Assembly: GCA_021796375.1 (NCBI GenBank)
Contig: JAJYJF010000122.1
Coordinates: 1 to 6,774, forward strand
DNA: 6,774 nucleotides
DNA from: Chloroflexota bacterium
GTDB taxonomy: Bacteria > Chloroflexota > Anaerolineae > Anaerolineales > Anaerolineaceae
Direction: 5' to 3'
Shown: positions 1-6,223 of the stretch, piece by piece
Numbering within the stretch: position 1 is the stretch's first letter
Layout of the letters: every line of letters begins with the position of its first letter
Made by a program: the position numbers and the translations under genes
The notes under the pieces: model-generated
The model's input: only the letters and a program-made list of their open reading frames with translations
What the model was told of the DNA's origin: nothing
Databases searched by the model: none

Positions 1-1108
1 ACTTCCTCCCCACCCCGGCGTAATCGGCCAGGTCGAGCCCGCGCCCCTCGGCCTGTTCGAGCGCGATGACCACGGCCCAGGCAGCGAAGCTGGTCAGCGC
101 GTAGGCCGCCAGGTAGAACAGCGCCGACGCGACGGCGTCGGCGGAAACGTTCTGCTGGCCGAAGCTAACGAAAGCCATCAAGATGTAGCCCGCGTTGGCG
201 ATGCTGGAGTAGGCCAGCAGGCGCTTCACGTTGGTCTGCGAAACGGCCAGCACGTTCCCCACGATCATGGTGAGCGCCGCGATCACCCAGGCAGCCGGCG
301 AGAGCGTGCTGGCCAGGTGGGGGAATATGGCGATAAAGACGCGCAGCAGCGCTGCGAACCCGCCGACCTTGGCGCCCACGGACATGAAGCTGGTGACCGG
401 CGATGGCGCTCCCTGGTAGACATCCGGCGTCCACATGTGGAAGGGGACCGCGGCGACCTTGAACCCGAACCCGGCCAGCAGAAGCGCCCCGCCCGCGATG
501 AGCAGTGGCAGATTCTCCGTGCCCGCGTTGACCGCGGCCACCACATCCTTCAGGCCGGTGTGAGCGGTGGCGCCGTAAACCAATGCCACACCGTAGAGGA
601 CGAACGTGGAAGCGAATGAGCCCAGGAGGAAATACTTCAGCGAAGCTTCTTCCGAATCCGTGCGCGGGCGGGCAAAGCCGGCCAGCACGTACAGGGGGAT
701 CGAAAGCAGCTCGAGGGCCAGGAAGACCACGATCAGATCGCCGGCGTAGGCCATGAGGAGCATCCCGGTGATGGTGAAGAGCAGCAGGCTGTAATACTCC
801 CCGCGCTCGATCCCCATGCGTTTCAGGTAGTCATACGCCAGGGCTACCCCGGCGGCGCCGCTGGCCAGCACCAGCACGTTCAGATAAACCGCAAACCCAT
901 CGACGATCACCATCCCACCGAAAGCGGTGAGCGATTGGTTCGCCTGGGCCAGGGTCAGCCCGAGCGCGACCGCCAGGCCAAGCGCGGCCAGGAGCGCGGT
1001 GATCCCCTTCCGCCCGGCCGGTATCCACAGGTCGACCAGCAGAAGGAGCATCGCCCAGGCGGCCAGGACCGCCAGCGGGAGGATTGAGAGCATATCTTGG
1101 GTGGTCAT
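1..1108 (-). CDS. nuoN: NADH-quinone oxidoreductase subunit N, 3' end cut by window
   Basis: Antiporter-like membrane subunit of complex I, one of the three proton-pumping modules and the one nearest NuoK. The reading frame opens at ATG 1108-1106 (MTTQDMLSILPLAVLAAWAM) and stays open to the window edge, giving 369 codons. The family is usually about 480-500 residues, so roughly the last quarter is missing. Visible landmarks are E133 in LALELLSIPLY, K158 in EEASLKYFLLGS, K217 in GFGFKVAAVPFHMWTPD, K247 in SVGAKVGGFAALLR, and QTNVKRLLAYSSIANAGY at about 291-308. The four charged residues fall at the same numbers that I recall for the functional residues of E. coli NuoN; the C-terminal lysine (E. 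coli K395) lies outside the window. The start is supported by GAGGT eight bases upstream. It follows nuoM by 26 nt. The frame has no stop inside the window, so an ORF finder that requires a stop would miss it. Confidence 0.96.
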   Translation of the reverse strand, partial: MTTQDMLSILPLAVLAAWAMLLLLVDLWIPAGRKGITALLAALGLAVALGLTLAQANQSLTAFGGMVIVDGFAVYLNVLVLASGAAGVALAYDYLKRMGIERGEYYSLLLFTITGMLLMAYAGDLIVVFLALELLSIPLYVLAGFARPRTDSEEASLKYFLLGSFASTFVLYGVALVYGATAHTGLKDVVAAVNAGTENLPLLIAGGALLLAGFGFKVAAVPFHMWTPDVYQGAPSPVTSFMSVGAKVGGFAALLRVFIAIFPHLASTLSPAAWVIAALTMIVGNVLAVSQTNVKRLLAYSSIANAGYILMAFVSFGQQNVSADAVASALFYLAAYALTSFAAWAVVIALEQAEGRGLDLADYAGVGRK

Positions 1109-1116
1109 CGCATTGG

Positions 1117-1121
1117 ACCTC
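1117..1121 (-). promoter_or_regulatory. nuoN ribosome binding site
   Basis: GAGGT lies 8 nt before the ATG at 1108 in the 26-nt nuoM-nuoN gap. Another ATG at 1113-1111 is only 3 nt from the SD and is in a different frame that stops after two codons (ATG CGA TGA), so the ATG at 1108 is the nuoN start. Confidence 0.65.
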
Positions 1122-1134
1122 GAATTAAGACTGA

Positions 1135-2652
1135 TTAATGCATTGCCAGGGATGCCACCTGGATCGAAGCGGTCAGCTTTTCGACAGCGGGGGCGATCAG
1201 CATGAAGAACGGCTTGGGGTACAGGCCGATCCAGAAGATCATCACGAGCAGCGGCGCCAGGGTCAGGATTTCGCGCGCGGTCAGGTCCTTGAGGGTCCGG
1301 TTCTCGGCTCGCACCACCGGCCCCAGGAAGACCTTTTCAAACATGTGCAGCAGGTAAATCGCCGCCAGGATCACCCCGATGGTGGCCACGCCCGCGAACC
1401 ACGGATTCCCCAGGACCTTCGAACCGAACGAGCCGAGCAGGATGGTGAACTCGCCCACAAACCCGTTCAGCCCGGGCAGGCCGATCGAGGAAAGGATGAA
1501 GGTCAGCGCCAGGCCGCCGTAAAGCGGCATGACGCGCCAGATCCCGCCCAGCTGGTCCATCTCCAGCGTGTGGCGCCGCTCATAGATCATCCCGACCAGG
1601 AGGAAGAGCGCCCCCGTCGAGAGCCCGTGGTTTACCATCTGCAGGATGCTGCCCTCCAACCCCTGCGGGTTGAGCGCGAACAGCCCGAGGACGACGAAAC
1701 CCAGGTGGCTGACCGATGAGTAGGCCACCAGCCGCTTCATGTTTTTCTGCGGGTAGGCCACAATCGCCCCGTAGATGATCCCGATCACCGCCAGCAGCGC
1801 CAGCCATGGGGCCAGTCGCAGGGTGGCGTCCGGGAACAGGGAAAGGTTGATCCGCAGGAGGCCGTAGGCGCCCATCTTCAGCATGACGCCGGCCAGGATC
1901 ACCGATCCGGCGGTGGGCGCTTCCGTGTGCGCGTCCGGCAGCCAGGAATGCAGCGGCCACATCGGCACCTTGACCGCGAAAGCGACCGCGAAGGCGATAA
2001 ACAGCCAGGTTTGCAGGACGGGCGCGATGTTGTGCGCGGCCACCAGGTCGGGCAGGGCAAAGCTGCCGCCCTGGATCCCCAGCCACAGGATGGCCAGCAT
2101 CATCAGGATCGAGCCGGTCATGGTGTATAGGAAAAACTTGAACGCCGCGGCTACCCGCTGCCCGTGACCCCAGATCCCGATGAGGAAGTACATCGGCACC
2201 AGGCTGAACTCCCAGAAGACGAAGAACAGCACCAGGTCTTGCGCCAGGAACACCCCGGTCATGCCCACCTCGAGGAGGAGGAACCAGAGCGTGAACCCTT
2301 TGACCCGCTCGTGGATGCCATCCCAGCTGGACAGCAGCGCGATCGGGATCAGGAAGGTGTTCAGCAGCACGAGCAGGATGCTCAGGCCATCGACCCCCAT
2401 GAAAAATGAGACCGTCACGCCCGCGATCTGAACCCAGGGGATGCGGATCACAAGCTGCAGGTCGGCATTCTTCGGGTCGAACTGGGAGAGCAGCCAGAGG
2501 GCGATCAGGAAGGTGAGCAGGCTGGTGACCAGTGCCGTCCAGCGGATGGCAGCCCGCTGGTCCGGACGCTCGTCGTTGAAGAAAAGGACGATGACGAACC
2601 CGACCAGCGGGAAGAAGGTGACCAGGAGAAGAGGAGAAATCGCAGAGCTCAT
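1135..2652 (-). CDS. nuoM: NADH-quinone oxidoreductase subunit M
   Basis: Antiporter-like proton-pumping subunit of the complex I membrane arm, sitting between NuoN and NuoL. The 505-residue product is of normal length for the family and is hydrophobic throughout, consistent with about 14 membrane helices. Diagnostic segments are FFMGVDGLSILLVLL at about 83-97, FFVFWEFSLVPMYFLIGIWG with E148, FAVKVPMWPLHSWLPDAHTE with K228, AGVMLKMGAYGLLR with K259, NMKRLVAYSSVSHLGF at about 304-319, and LNGFVGEFTILLG with E401. By motif these match E. coli NuoM E144, K234, K265 and E407, so the pumping machinery looks intact. ATG 2652-2650 is preceded by GAGG with a 7-nt spacer, and nuoL ends 13 nt upstream. 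The stop is TAA at 1137-1135. Known NuoM homologs include Mrp antiporter subunits, but the flanking nuo genes and GVDGLS region favour NuoM. Confidence 0.98.
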   Translation of the reverse strand: MSSAISPLLLVTFFPLVGFVIVLFFNDERPDQRAAIRWTALVTSLLTFLIALWLLSQFDPKNADLQLVIRIPWVQIAGVTVSFFMGVDGLSILLVLLNTFLIPIALLSSWDGIHERVKGFTLWFLLLEVGMTGVFLAQDLVLFFVFWEFSLVPMYFLIGIWGHGQRVAAAFKFFLYTMTGSILMMLAILWLGIQGGSFALPDLVAAHNIAPVLQTWLFIAFAVAFAVKVPMWPLHSWLPDAHTEAPTAGSVILAGVMLKMGAYGLLRINLSLFPDATLRLAPWLALLAVIGIIYGAIVAYPQKNMKRLVAYSSVSHLGFVVLGLFALNPQGLEGSILQMVNHGLSTGALFLLVGMIYERRHTLEMDQLGGIWRVMPLYGGLALTFILSSIGLPGLNGFVGEFTILLGSFGSKVLGNPWFAGVATIGVILAAIYLLHMFEKVFLGPVVRAENRTLKDLTAREILTLAPLLVMIFWIGLYPKPFFMLIAPAVEKLTASIQVASLAMH

Positions 2653-2659
2653 AACCCGG

Positions 2660-2663
2660 CCTC
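2660..2663 (-). promoter_or_regulatory. nuoM ribosome binding site
   Basis: GAGG lies two bases after the nuoL TGA and 7 nt before the nuoM ATG. It supports the ATG at 2652. An upstream in-phase extension is not needed, since the protein already begins at the expected first membrane helix. Confidence 0.6.
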
Positions 2664-2665
2664 AA

Positions 2666-4702
2666 TCAGCGAAGGATTAAATAACCAAGAAAGACGACCA
2701 CGCCCAGCAGCATCATCAAGGCGTAGGAGCGGACAAAACCGGTCTGGATGCGGCGCAGCCAGCCGGAAAAAGCGCGCGTGGCGCTCCCCAGCCCGATGCC
2801 GACGGCATCGATGAAGCCCAGGTCAATCGGGTTGGCGAAGATCCCGGCCAGCTGGCGGTAGCCACCGACGAAGATCAGGTTAAATGCCTGGTCAACCCAC
2901 CAGCGGTTTTCCATGCCGGTATAGACCGGGCCGAGGATCCGCCGCAGCGGGTCAGGATCGCTCATCCGGCTGTACCCGCGCCGGTAAAGGGCCCAGGCCA
3001 GCCACAGCCCGAGCAGGGCGATGGCCAGGGCAGCCAGCGCCAGCGGGAGGATGAACTGTCCGGGTTCGAGGCCCGCGATCGTCCCCGCCAGCCAGCGGTT
3101 CAGGGTCTGGATCCCCGGCAGGTTGAGCAGCCCGCCCAACGCCGCCAGAACCGCCAGGATGACGAGCGGGGTCGTCATCAGCGCCGGGTTCTCGCGGGCG
3201 TTCAGGGCCGGCTCGCTCCGCGGCTTCCCGAAGAACACCATCACCACCTGGCGCCCCATGTAGAGCGCGGTCAGGAAGGCGGCGACCAGCAGCACCACCA
3301 GGATGCCCGGGTTCAGCCGGCTGGCGTCCGCCAGGATTTCATCTTTGGAGAAGAAACCGGAGAGCGGGAAGACCCCGGAGATGGCCAGCGCCCCGATCAG
3401 ATACACCCAGAAGGTGGTGCGCATGCGCCCGCGCAGCCCGCCCATGCTGCGCATGTCCTGCACGTCGACCGCGTGCCCCTGGGCGCTCGCCTCAACGGGG
3501 AGCGGTCCTGACGACTTCTCCCCCTTGCGGGCAGGATGCCGGCCGTCGCTGTGGAGCTTGGCGTGCTCGGCCTCTTCCAGACCCTGGATCACCGAACCCG
3601 CGCTGAGGAACAGCAGCGCCTTGAAGAAGGCGTGCGTCACCAGATGGAACATCCCGGCGGCGAACGCACCCATGCCGACCGCGGCGATCATGAACCCCAG
3701 CTGGCTGATGGTGGAGTAGGCCAGCACTTTCTTGATGTCCGTCTGGGCCAGCGCGATCGTGGCGGCGAAAATAGCGGTCGCCGCGCCCACCCAGGCGACC
3801 ACCGACTGGGCAGCGGGAACCAGGCTGAAGATCGGGTACGAGCGGGTCACCAGGTACACCCCGGCGGTCACCATGGTCGCGGCATGGATGAGCGCCGACA
3901 CGGGGGTGGGGCCGGCCATCGCGTCCGGCAGCCAGACGAAGAGGGGCAGCTGGGCCGATTTCCCGGTCACCCCGAGGAGCAGGAACAGGGTGATCGCCAG
4001 GACCAGGCCGGGGTTGGCGGCTGCCACCTGGCCGGCTTTGGAGAAGACCGTTCCAAACTGGAGGGAGCCAAATCCCCAAAAGATCAAGAACATGGCGATC
4101 AAGAAGCCGAAGTCGCCGATCCGGTTGACCACGAAGGCTTTCTTGGCCGCCTTCGCGTTGCCGATCCCCGCGGCGCCCTTCTCGTACCAGAAACCAATCA
4201 GCAGGTACGAGCACAGCCCGACGCCTTCCCAGCCGACAAAGGTCATCAGGTAGCTGTCGGCGCTCACCAGGAGCATCATGGCCAGGATGAAGAGGTTGAA
4301 ATAAACGAAAAACCGGGGGTAGCGGCCGGGGTCGCTGTTGTAGCGCACGTCCCGGCGCATGTACGGGATCGCGTAGATGTGGATGAGCGTCCCAACCCCG
4401 GAGACGACCAGCATCATGGTCGTCGAAAGGGTATCGATGCGAAAGTCCCAGGGGATGCTCAGGCTGCCCACGCTGATCCAATCCGCCAGGTGAGCCACCA
4501 CCGGCCCGTGGACGATGCCCAGCGAGAAGGCCAGCAGCACCGAGACCACGAAAGACAGCCCGACCGCCAGGCTGGCTACGATCCCAACCGCAATTTCCCC
4601 CAGCCTGCGCCCGAAGATCAGGTTCACCAGCAGCCCGATGAGTGGAAAGAACACCACCCACGGGACGAGGTAAAAGAAGCCGTTTCCATCCCCAGGAACC
4701 AT
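2666..4702 (-). CDS. nuoL: NADH-quinone oxidoreductase subunit L
   Basis: Distal antiporter-like pumping subunit of complex I, whose family carries a long lateral amphipathic helix at the C-terminus. The product is 678 residues, longer than the roughly 613 of E. coli. Visible landmarks are FVGWEGVGLCSYLLIGFWYE with E159, VVNRIGDFGF with D197, GVTGKSAQLPLFVWLPDAM with K248, DIKKVLAYSTISQLGFM at 322-338, MFHLVTHAFFKALLFLSAGS with H353, H357 and K361, and SGFFSKDEILADA with K453. The C-terminal part holds ENRWWVDQAF at 598-607 and RRIQTGFVRSYALMM at 650-664, typical of the lateral helix and last membrane segment. About 36 extra hydrophilic residues lie between the AGSVI helix and the DMRSMGGL motif (roughly 379-413). 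ATG 4702-4700 is 6 nt after the nuoK stop; AAAGGG, in the last two nuoK codons, sits 9 nt upstream. TGA stop at 2668-2666. Confidence 0.98.
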   Translation of the reverse strand: MVPGDGNGFFYLVPWVVFFPLIGLLVNLIFGRRLGEIAVGIVASLAVGLSFVVSVLLAFSLGIVHGPVVAHLADWISVGSLSIPWDFRIDTLSTTMMLVVSGVGTLIHIYAIPYMRRDVRYNSDPGRYPRFFVYFNLFILAMMLLVSADSYLMTFVGWEGVGLCSYLLIGFWYEKGAAGIGNAKAAKKAFVVNRIGDFGFLIAMFLIFWGFGSLQFGTVFSKAGQVAAANPGLVLAITLFLLLGVTGKSAQLPLFVWLPDAMAGPTPVSALIHAATMVTAGVYLVTRSYPIFSLVPAAQSVVAWVGAATAIFAATIALAQTDIKKVLAYSTISQLGFMIAAVGMGAFAAGMFHLVTHAFFKALLFLSAGSVIQGLEEAEHAKLHSDGRHPARKGEKSSGPLPVEASAQGHAVDVQDMRSMGGLRGRMRTTFWVYLIGALAISGVFPLSGFFSKDEILADASRLNPGILVVLLVAAFLTALYMGRQVVMVFFGKPRSEPALNARENPALMTTPLVILAVLAALGGLLNLPGIQTLNRWLAGTIAGLEPGQFILPLALAALAIALLGLWLAWALYRRGYSRMSDPDPLRRILGPVYTGMENRWWVDQAFNLIFVGGYRQLAGIFANPIDLGFIDAVGIGLGSATRAFSGWLRRIQTGFVRSYALMMLLGVVVFLGYLILR

Positions 4703-4708
4703 ACGCTG

Positions 4709-5011
4709 CTACCCTTTCAAGCTGCTGACGTCATCGACATCGATGGTGTGCTTGCTGCGGAAGATGGCAACCATCAGCGCCAGGCCCACCGCCACCTCGG
4801 CGGCGGCTACCGTCATGACAAAGAATACAAAAATCTGGCCGCTCAGGTTCTGGTAATAGAGCGCAAAAACAATAAATGCCAGGTTGGCGGCGTTGAACAT
4901 CATCTCCAGAGACATGAAGATGATGATCGCGTTGCGCCGCAGAATGACCCCCAGGGCGCCCAGCGAGAAGAGGATCACGGAAAGACCTAGATAAAAAGAG
5001 ATCGGAACCAT
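4709..5011 (-). CDS. nuoK: NADH-quinone oxidoreductase subunit K
   Basis: Small three-helix membrane subunit (mitochondrial ND4L homolog) that, with NuoJ and part of NuoN, forms part of the central hydrophilic axis and proton path of complex I. The 100-residue length is exactly that expected. Helix 1 spans about 4-23, helix 2 about 28-52 with SLEMMFNAANLAF, and helix 3 about 59-84 with FFVMTVAAAEVAVGLAL. The two membrane glutamates E36 and E72 are present at the positions known to matter in E. coli NuoK. A short charged tail (RSKHTIDVDDVSSLKG) ends the protein. ATG 5011-5009 has GGAG with a 7-nt spacer. It lies 35 nt after nuoJ, the widest gap in this part of the operon, and its last codons supply the SD for nuoL. 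Confidence 0.98.
   Translation of the reverse strand: MVPISFYLGLSVILFSLGALGVILRRNAIIIFMSLEMMFNAANLAFIVFALYYQNLSGQIFVFFVMTVAAAEVAVGLALMVAIFRSKHTIDVDDVSSLKG
4712..4717 (-). promoter_or_regulatory. nuoL ribosome binding site in the last nuoK codons
   Basis: AAAGGG encodes the final Lys-Gly of NuoK and sits 9 nt before the nuoL ATG, with the nuoK TAG in between. It is a weaker match than those of nuoI and nuoJ but is the only purine-rich candidate, and it supports the ATG at 4702 as the nuoL start. Confidence 0.6.
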
Positions 5012-5018
5012 CGCGCTG

Positions 5019-5022
5019 CTCC
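5019..5022 (-). promoter_or_regulatory. nuoK ribosome binding site
   Basis: GGAG, within CTGGAG, lies 7 nt before the nuoK ATG in the 35-nt nuoJ-nuoK gap. It is short but well placed and supports the ATG at 5011. The rest of this gap shows no clear promoter. Confidence 0.6.
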
Positions 5023-5046
5023 AGAATGTGGTTCTACGCCGCCGGC

Positions 5047-5715
5047 TCAGCGCCGGGAGACGTCATCCTTGTTGGGACCGGCTACCTTCCCACGGACTTC
5101 TTCAGACTCAATCTGTTTTTCGTACACCATCAGGTCGCCATGCTGTTCCTCCAGCGGGGATTTCCCGGCGGAAATCGTCTCGGCGGTGACCAGGTGGCTG
5201 CCCGCGATGGTTTTCCCCGGCCGGGTGAGGACGATCGCGCCGACCATCGCCACCAGCAGCAGCACGGAGGTGACCTCAAACGGCAGCAGGTACTGCTTGA
5301 ACAGCACCAGGCCGATCGCCGCCGGGCTGGCAAAATTGGAGGATGGCAGCGCCAGCGGCTCAGCCAGCCGCGAGCGGAAGACGATCAGGTAGGCCGCCTC
5401 GCCCATCACCAGCAGGCCGAGCACGGTGCCGAGCGCCTGCTGCCAGGCGGGCGCCTTCCCGCGGATCGCGAGCTTTTCCGCGCCGAGCAGCATGATGACG
5501 AAGAGGAACAGCACCATGATGGCGCCGGCGTAGACGGTGATCTGCGCCAGCGCGATGAACGGCGCGCCCAGGGTGAGGTAAATCACCGCGACCGTGGCGA
5601 AGTTGACGATCAGGAAGAGTGCCGAGTACACCGCGTTCCGGCTGACCAGCATGCCGATCGCGGCGGCGATGGCGGTGACCGCCAGGATGAAAAATAAGAT
5701 GAACGTGCCGGCCAT
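5047..5715 (-). CDS. nuoJ: NADH-quinone oxidoreductase subunit J
   Basis: Membrane subunit of complex I (mitochondrial ND6 homolog) located between NuoH and NuoK. The 222 residues contain about five membrane helices: roughly 3-22, 28-49, 55-77, 91-113 and 143-164. The third helix holds the family signature VYAGAIMVLFLFVIMLLG at 61-78, which contains the conserved tyrosine and glycine region where the known pi-bulge forms. The opening ASRN-like motif appears as GMLVSRNAVYSALFLI. After helix 5 (ending LTRPGK, about 168) there is a charged, membrane-free tail of about 55 residues to the TGA stop; E. coli NuoJ (about 184 residues) has a shorter one. ATG 5715-5713 has a strong SD, AGGAGG with a 6-nt spacer, which overlaps the nuoI stop codon. 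nuoI ends 10 nt upstream. Confidence 0.97.
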   Translation of the reverse strand: MAGTFILFFILAVTAIAAAIGMLVSRNAVYSALFLIVNFATVAVIYLTLGAPFIALAQITVYAGAIMVLFLFVIMLLGAEKLAIRGKAPAWQQALGTVLGLLVMGEAAYLIVFRSRLAEPLALPSSNFASPAAIGLVLFKQYLLPFEVTSVLLLVAMVGAIVLTRPGKTIAGSHLVTAETISAGKSPLEEQHGDLMVYEKQIESEEVRGKVAGPNKDDVSRR

Positions 5716-5721
5716 CCAAAG

Positions 5722-5728
5722 CCTCCTA
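5722..5728 (-). promoter_or_regulatory. nuoJ Shine-Dalgarno overlapping the nuoI stop
   Basis: The minus strand reads TAGGAGG followed by CTTTGG and the nuoJ ATG. The TAG is the stop of nuoI and its last two bases are the first two of AGGAGG. The spacer is 6 nt. This near-perfect anti-16S match fixes the nuoJ start. The overlap means ribosomes ending nuoI sit on the nuoJ initiation site, so translational coupling is likely (inference). Confidence 0.85.
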
Positions 5729-6217
5729 TTTGGTCGGGTTGGTCTGGACCGGAATTGACCGGGTGAACTCGCCGGGGCGGGTTTTCTGCGGGGTCGGGCT
5801 GCCGCCTTGAGCCACAGGCTCGAGCAGCATATCCTTGTTGTAAATGGAAGACGCCCGATCTACGAAGGACAGCTCGTAGTTGTCGCCCAGCACGATTGCC
5901 TCGGTCGGGCAGGCGTCTTCGCAGAAGCCGCAGAAGATGCAGCGGATCATGTTGATCTCGTACGTCTTGGCGTAGCGCTCGCCCGGGCTGAAGCGGTTCT
6001 CGTGGCTGTTCTGAGCGGCTTCTACGAAAATCGCATCTGCGGGGCATGCCGCCGAGCAGAGCGAGCAACCGATGCAGCGCTCCAGACCGTTTTCGTAGCG
6101 GCGCAGAACGTGCCGCCCGCGGAAGCGCGCCCGCACCGGCCGCTTCTCTTCCGGATACTGGATAGTAACCGGCTTTTCAAACAGCGATTTAAACGTGGTA
6201 AGCAATCCACGGAGCAT
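5726..6217 (-). CDS. nuoI: NADH-quinone oxidoreductase subunit I (two-[4Fe-4S] ferredoxin-like)
   Basis: Peripheral iron-sulfur subunit of the connecting module of complex I, passing electrons through clusters N6a and N6b toward N2 and the quinone. The 163-residue product has an amphipathic N-terminal segment ([18 protein letters not shown]) that in the family anchors it to the membrane, then [18 protein letters not shown]. Two CxxCxxCxxxCP motifs are complete: C48, C51, C54, C58 and C93, C96, C99, C103, enough for two [4Fe-4S] clusters. The linker holds [20 protein letters not shown]. After [20 protein letters not shown] (114-132) the last 30 or so residues are polar and proline-rich and probably flexible. 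ATG 6217-6215 lies 6 nt after nuoH, with AGGAGG formed by the last codons of nuoH and a 10-nt spacer; no competing in-frame ATG lies near. TAG stop at 5728-5726. Confidence 0.98.
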   Translation of the reverse strand: MLRGLLTTFKSLFEKPVTIQYPEEKRPVRARFRGRHVLRRYENGLERCIGCSLCSAACPADAIFVEAAQNSHENRFSPGERYAKTYEINMIRCIFCGFCEDACPTEAIVLGDNYELSFVDRASSIYNKDMLLEPVAQGGSPTPQKTRPGEFTRSIPVQTNPTK

Positions 6218-6223
6218 GTACCT

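Noticed and set aside
1124..1139. Inverted repeat ATTAA-GACTGA-TTAAT at the nuoM stop
   Set aside because: Only five A/T pairs with no following T run on either strand, too weak to be a terminator, and nuoN follows directly.
1580..2665. 361-codon minus-strand frame within nuoM
   Set aside because: Shifted-frame shadow of nuoM; the true frame has all conserved NuoM motifs.
3492..4661. 389-codon minus-strand frame within nuoL
   Set aside because: It overlaps nuoL in another frame; its Arg/Gly/Pro-rich translation is that of a shifted reading of nuoL, with no independent start signal.
2666..4702. Possible Na+/H+ antiporter (Mrp-type) operon instead of complex I
   Set aside because: NuoL and NuoM are homologous to MrpA and MrpD, but NuoH, NuoI with two cluster motifs, NuoJ and NuoK flank them in canonical complex I order.
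3536..4990. 484-codon open frame on the plus strand opposite nuoL and nuoK
   Set aside because: It is antisense to two clearly real genes, has a composition dominated by Arg, Gly, His, Gln, Asp and Glu with no recognisable domain, and is the expected result of GC-rich codon bias leaving the opposite frame free of stops.
5023..5035. Small inverted repeat AGAA-TGTGG-TTCT in the nuoJ-nuoK gap
   Set aside because: A 4-bp stem is expected by chance and there is no terminator or operator context.
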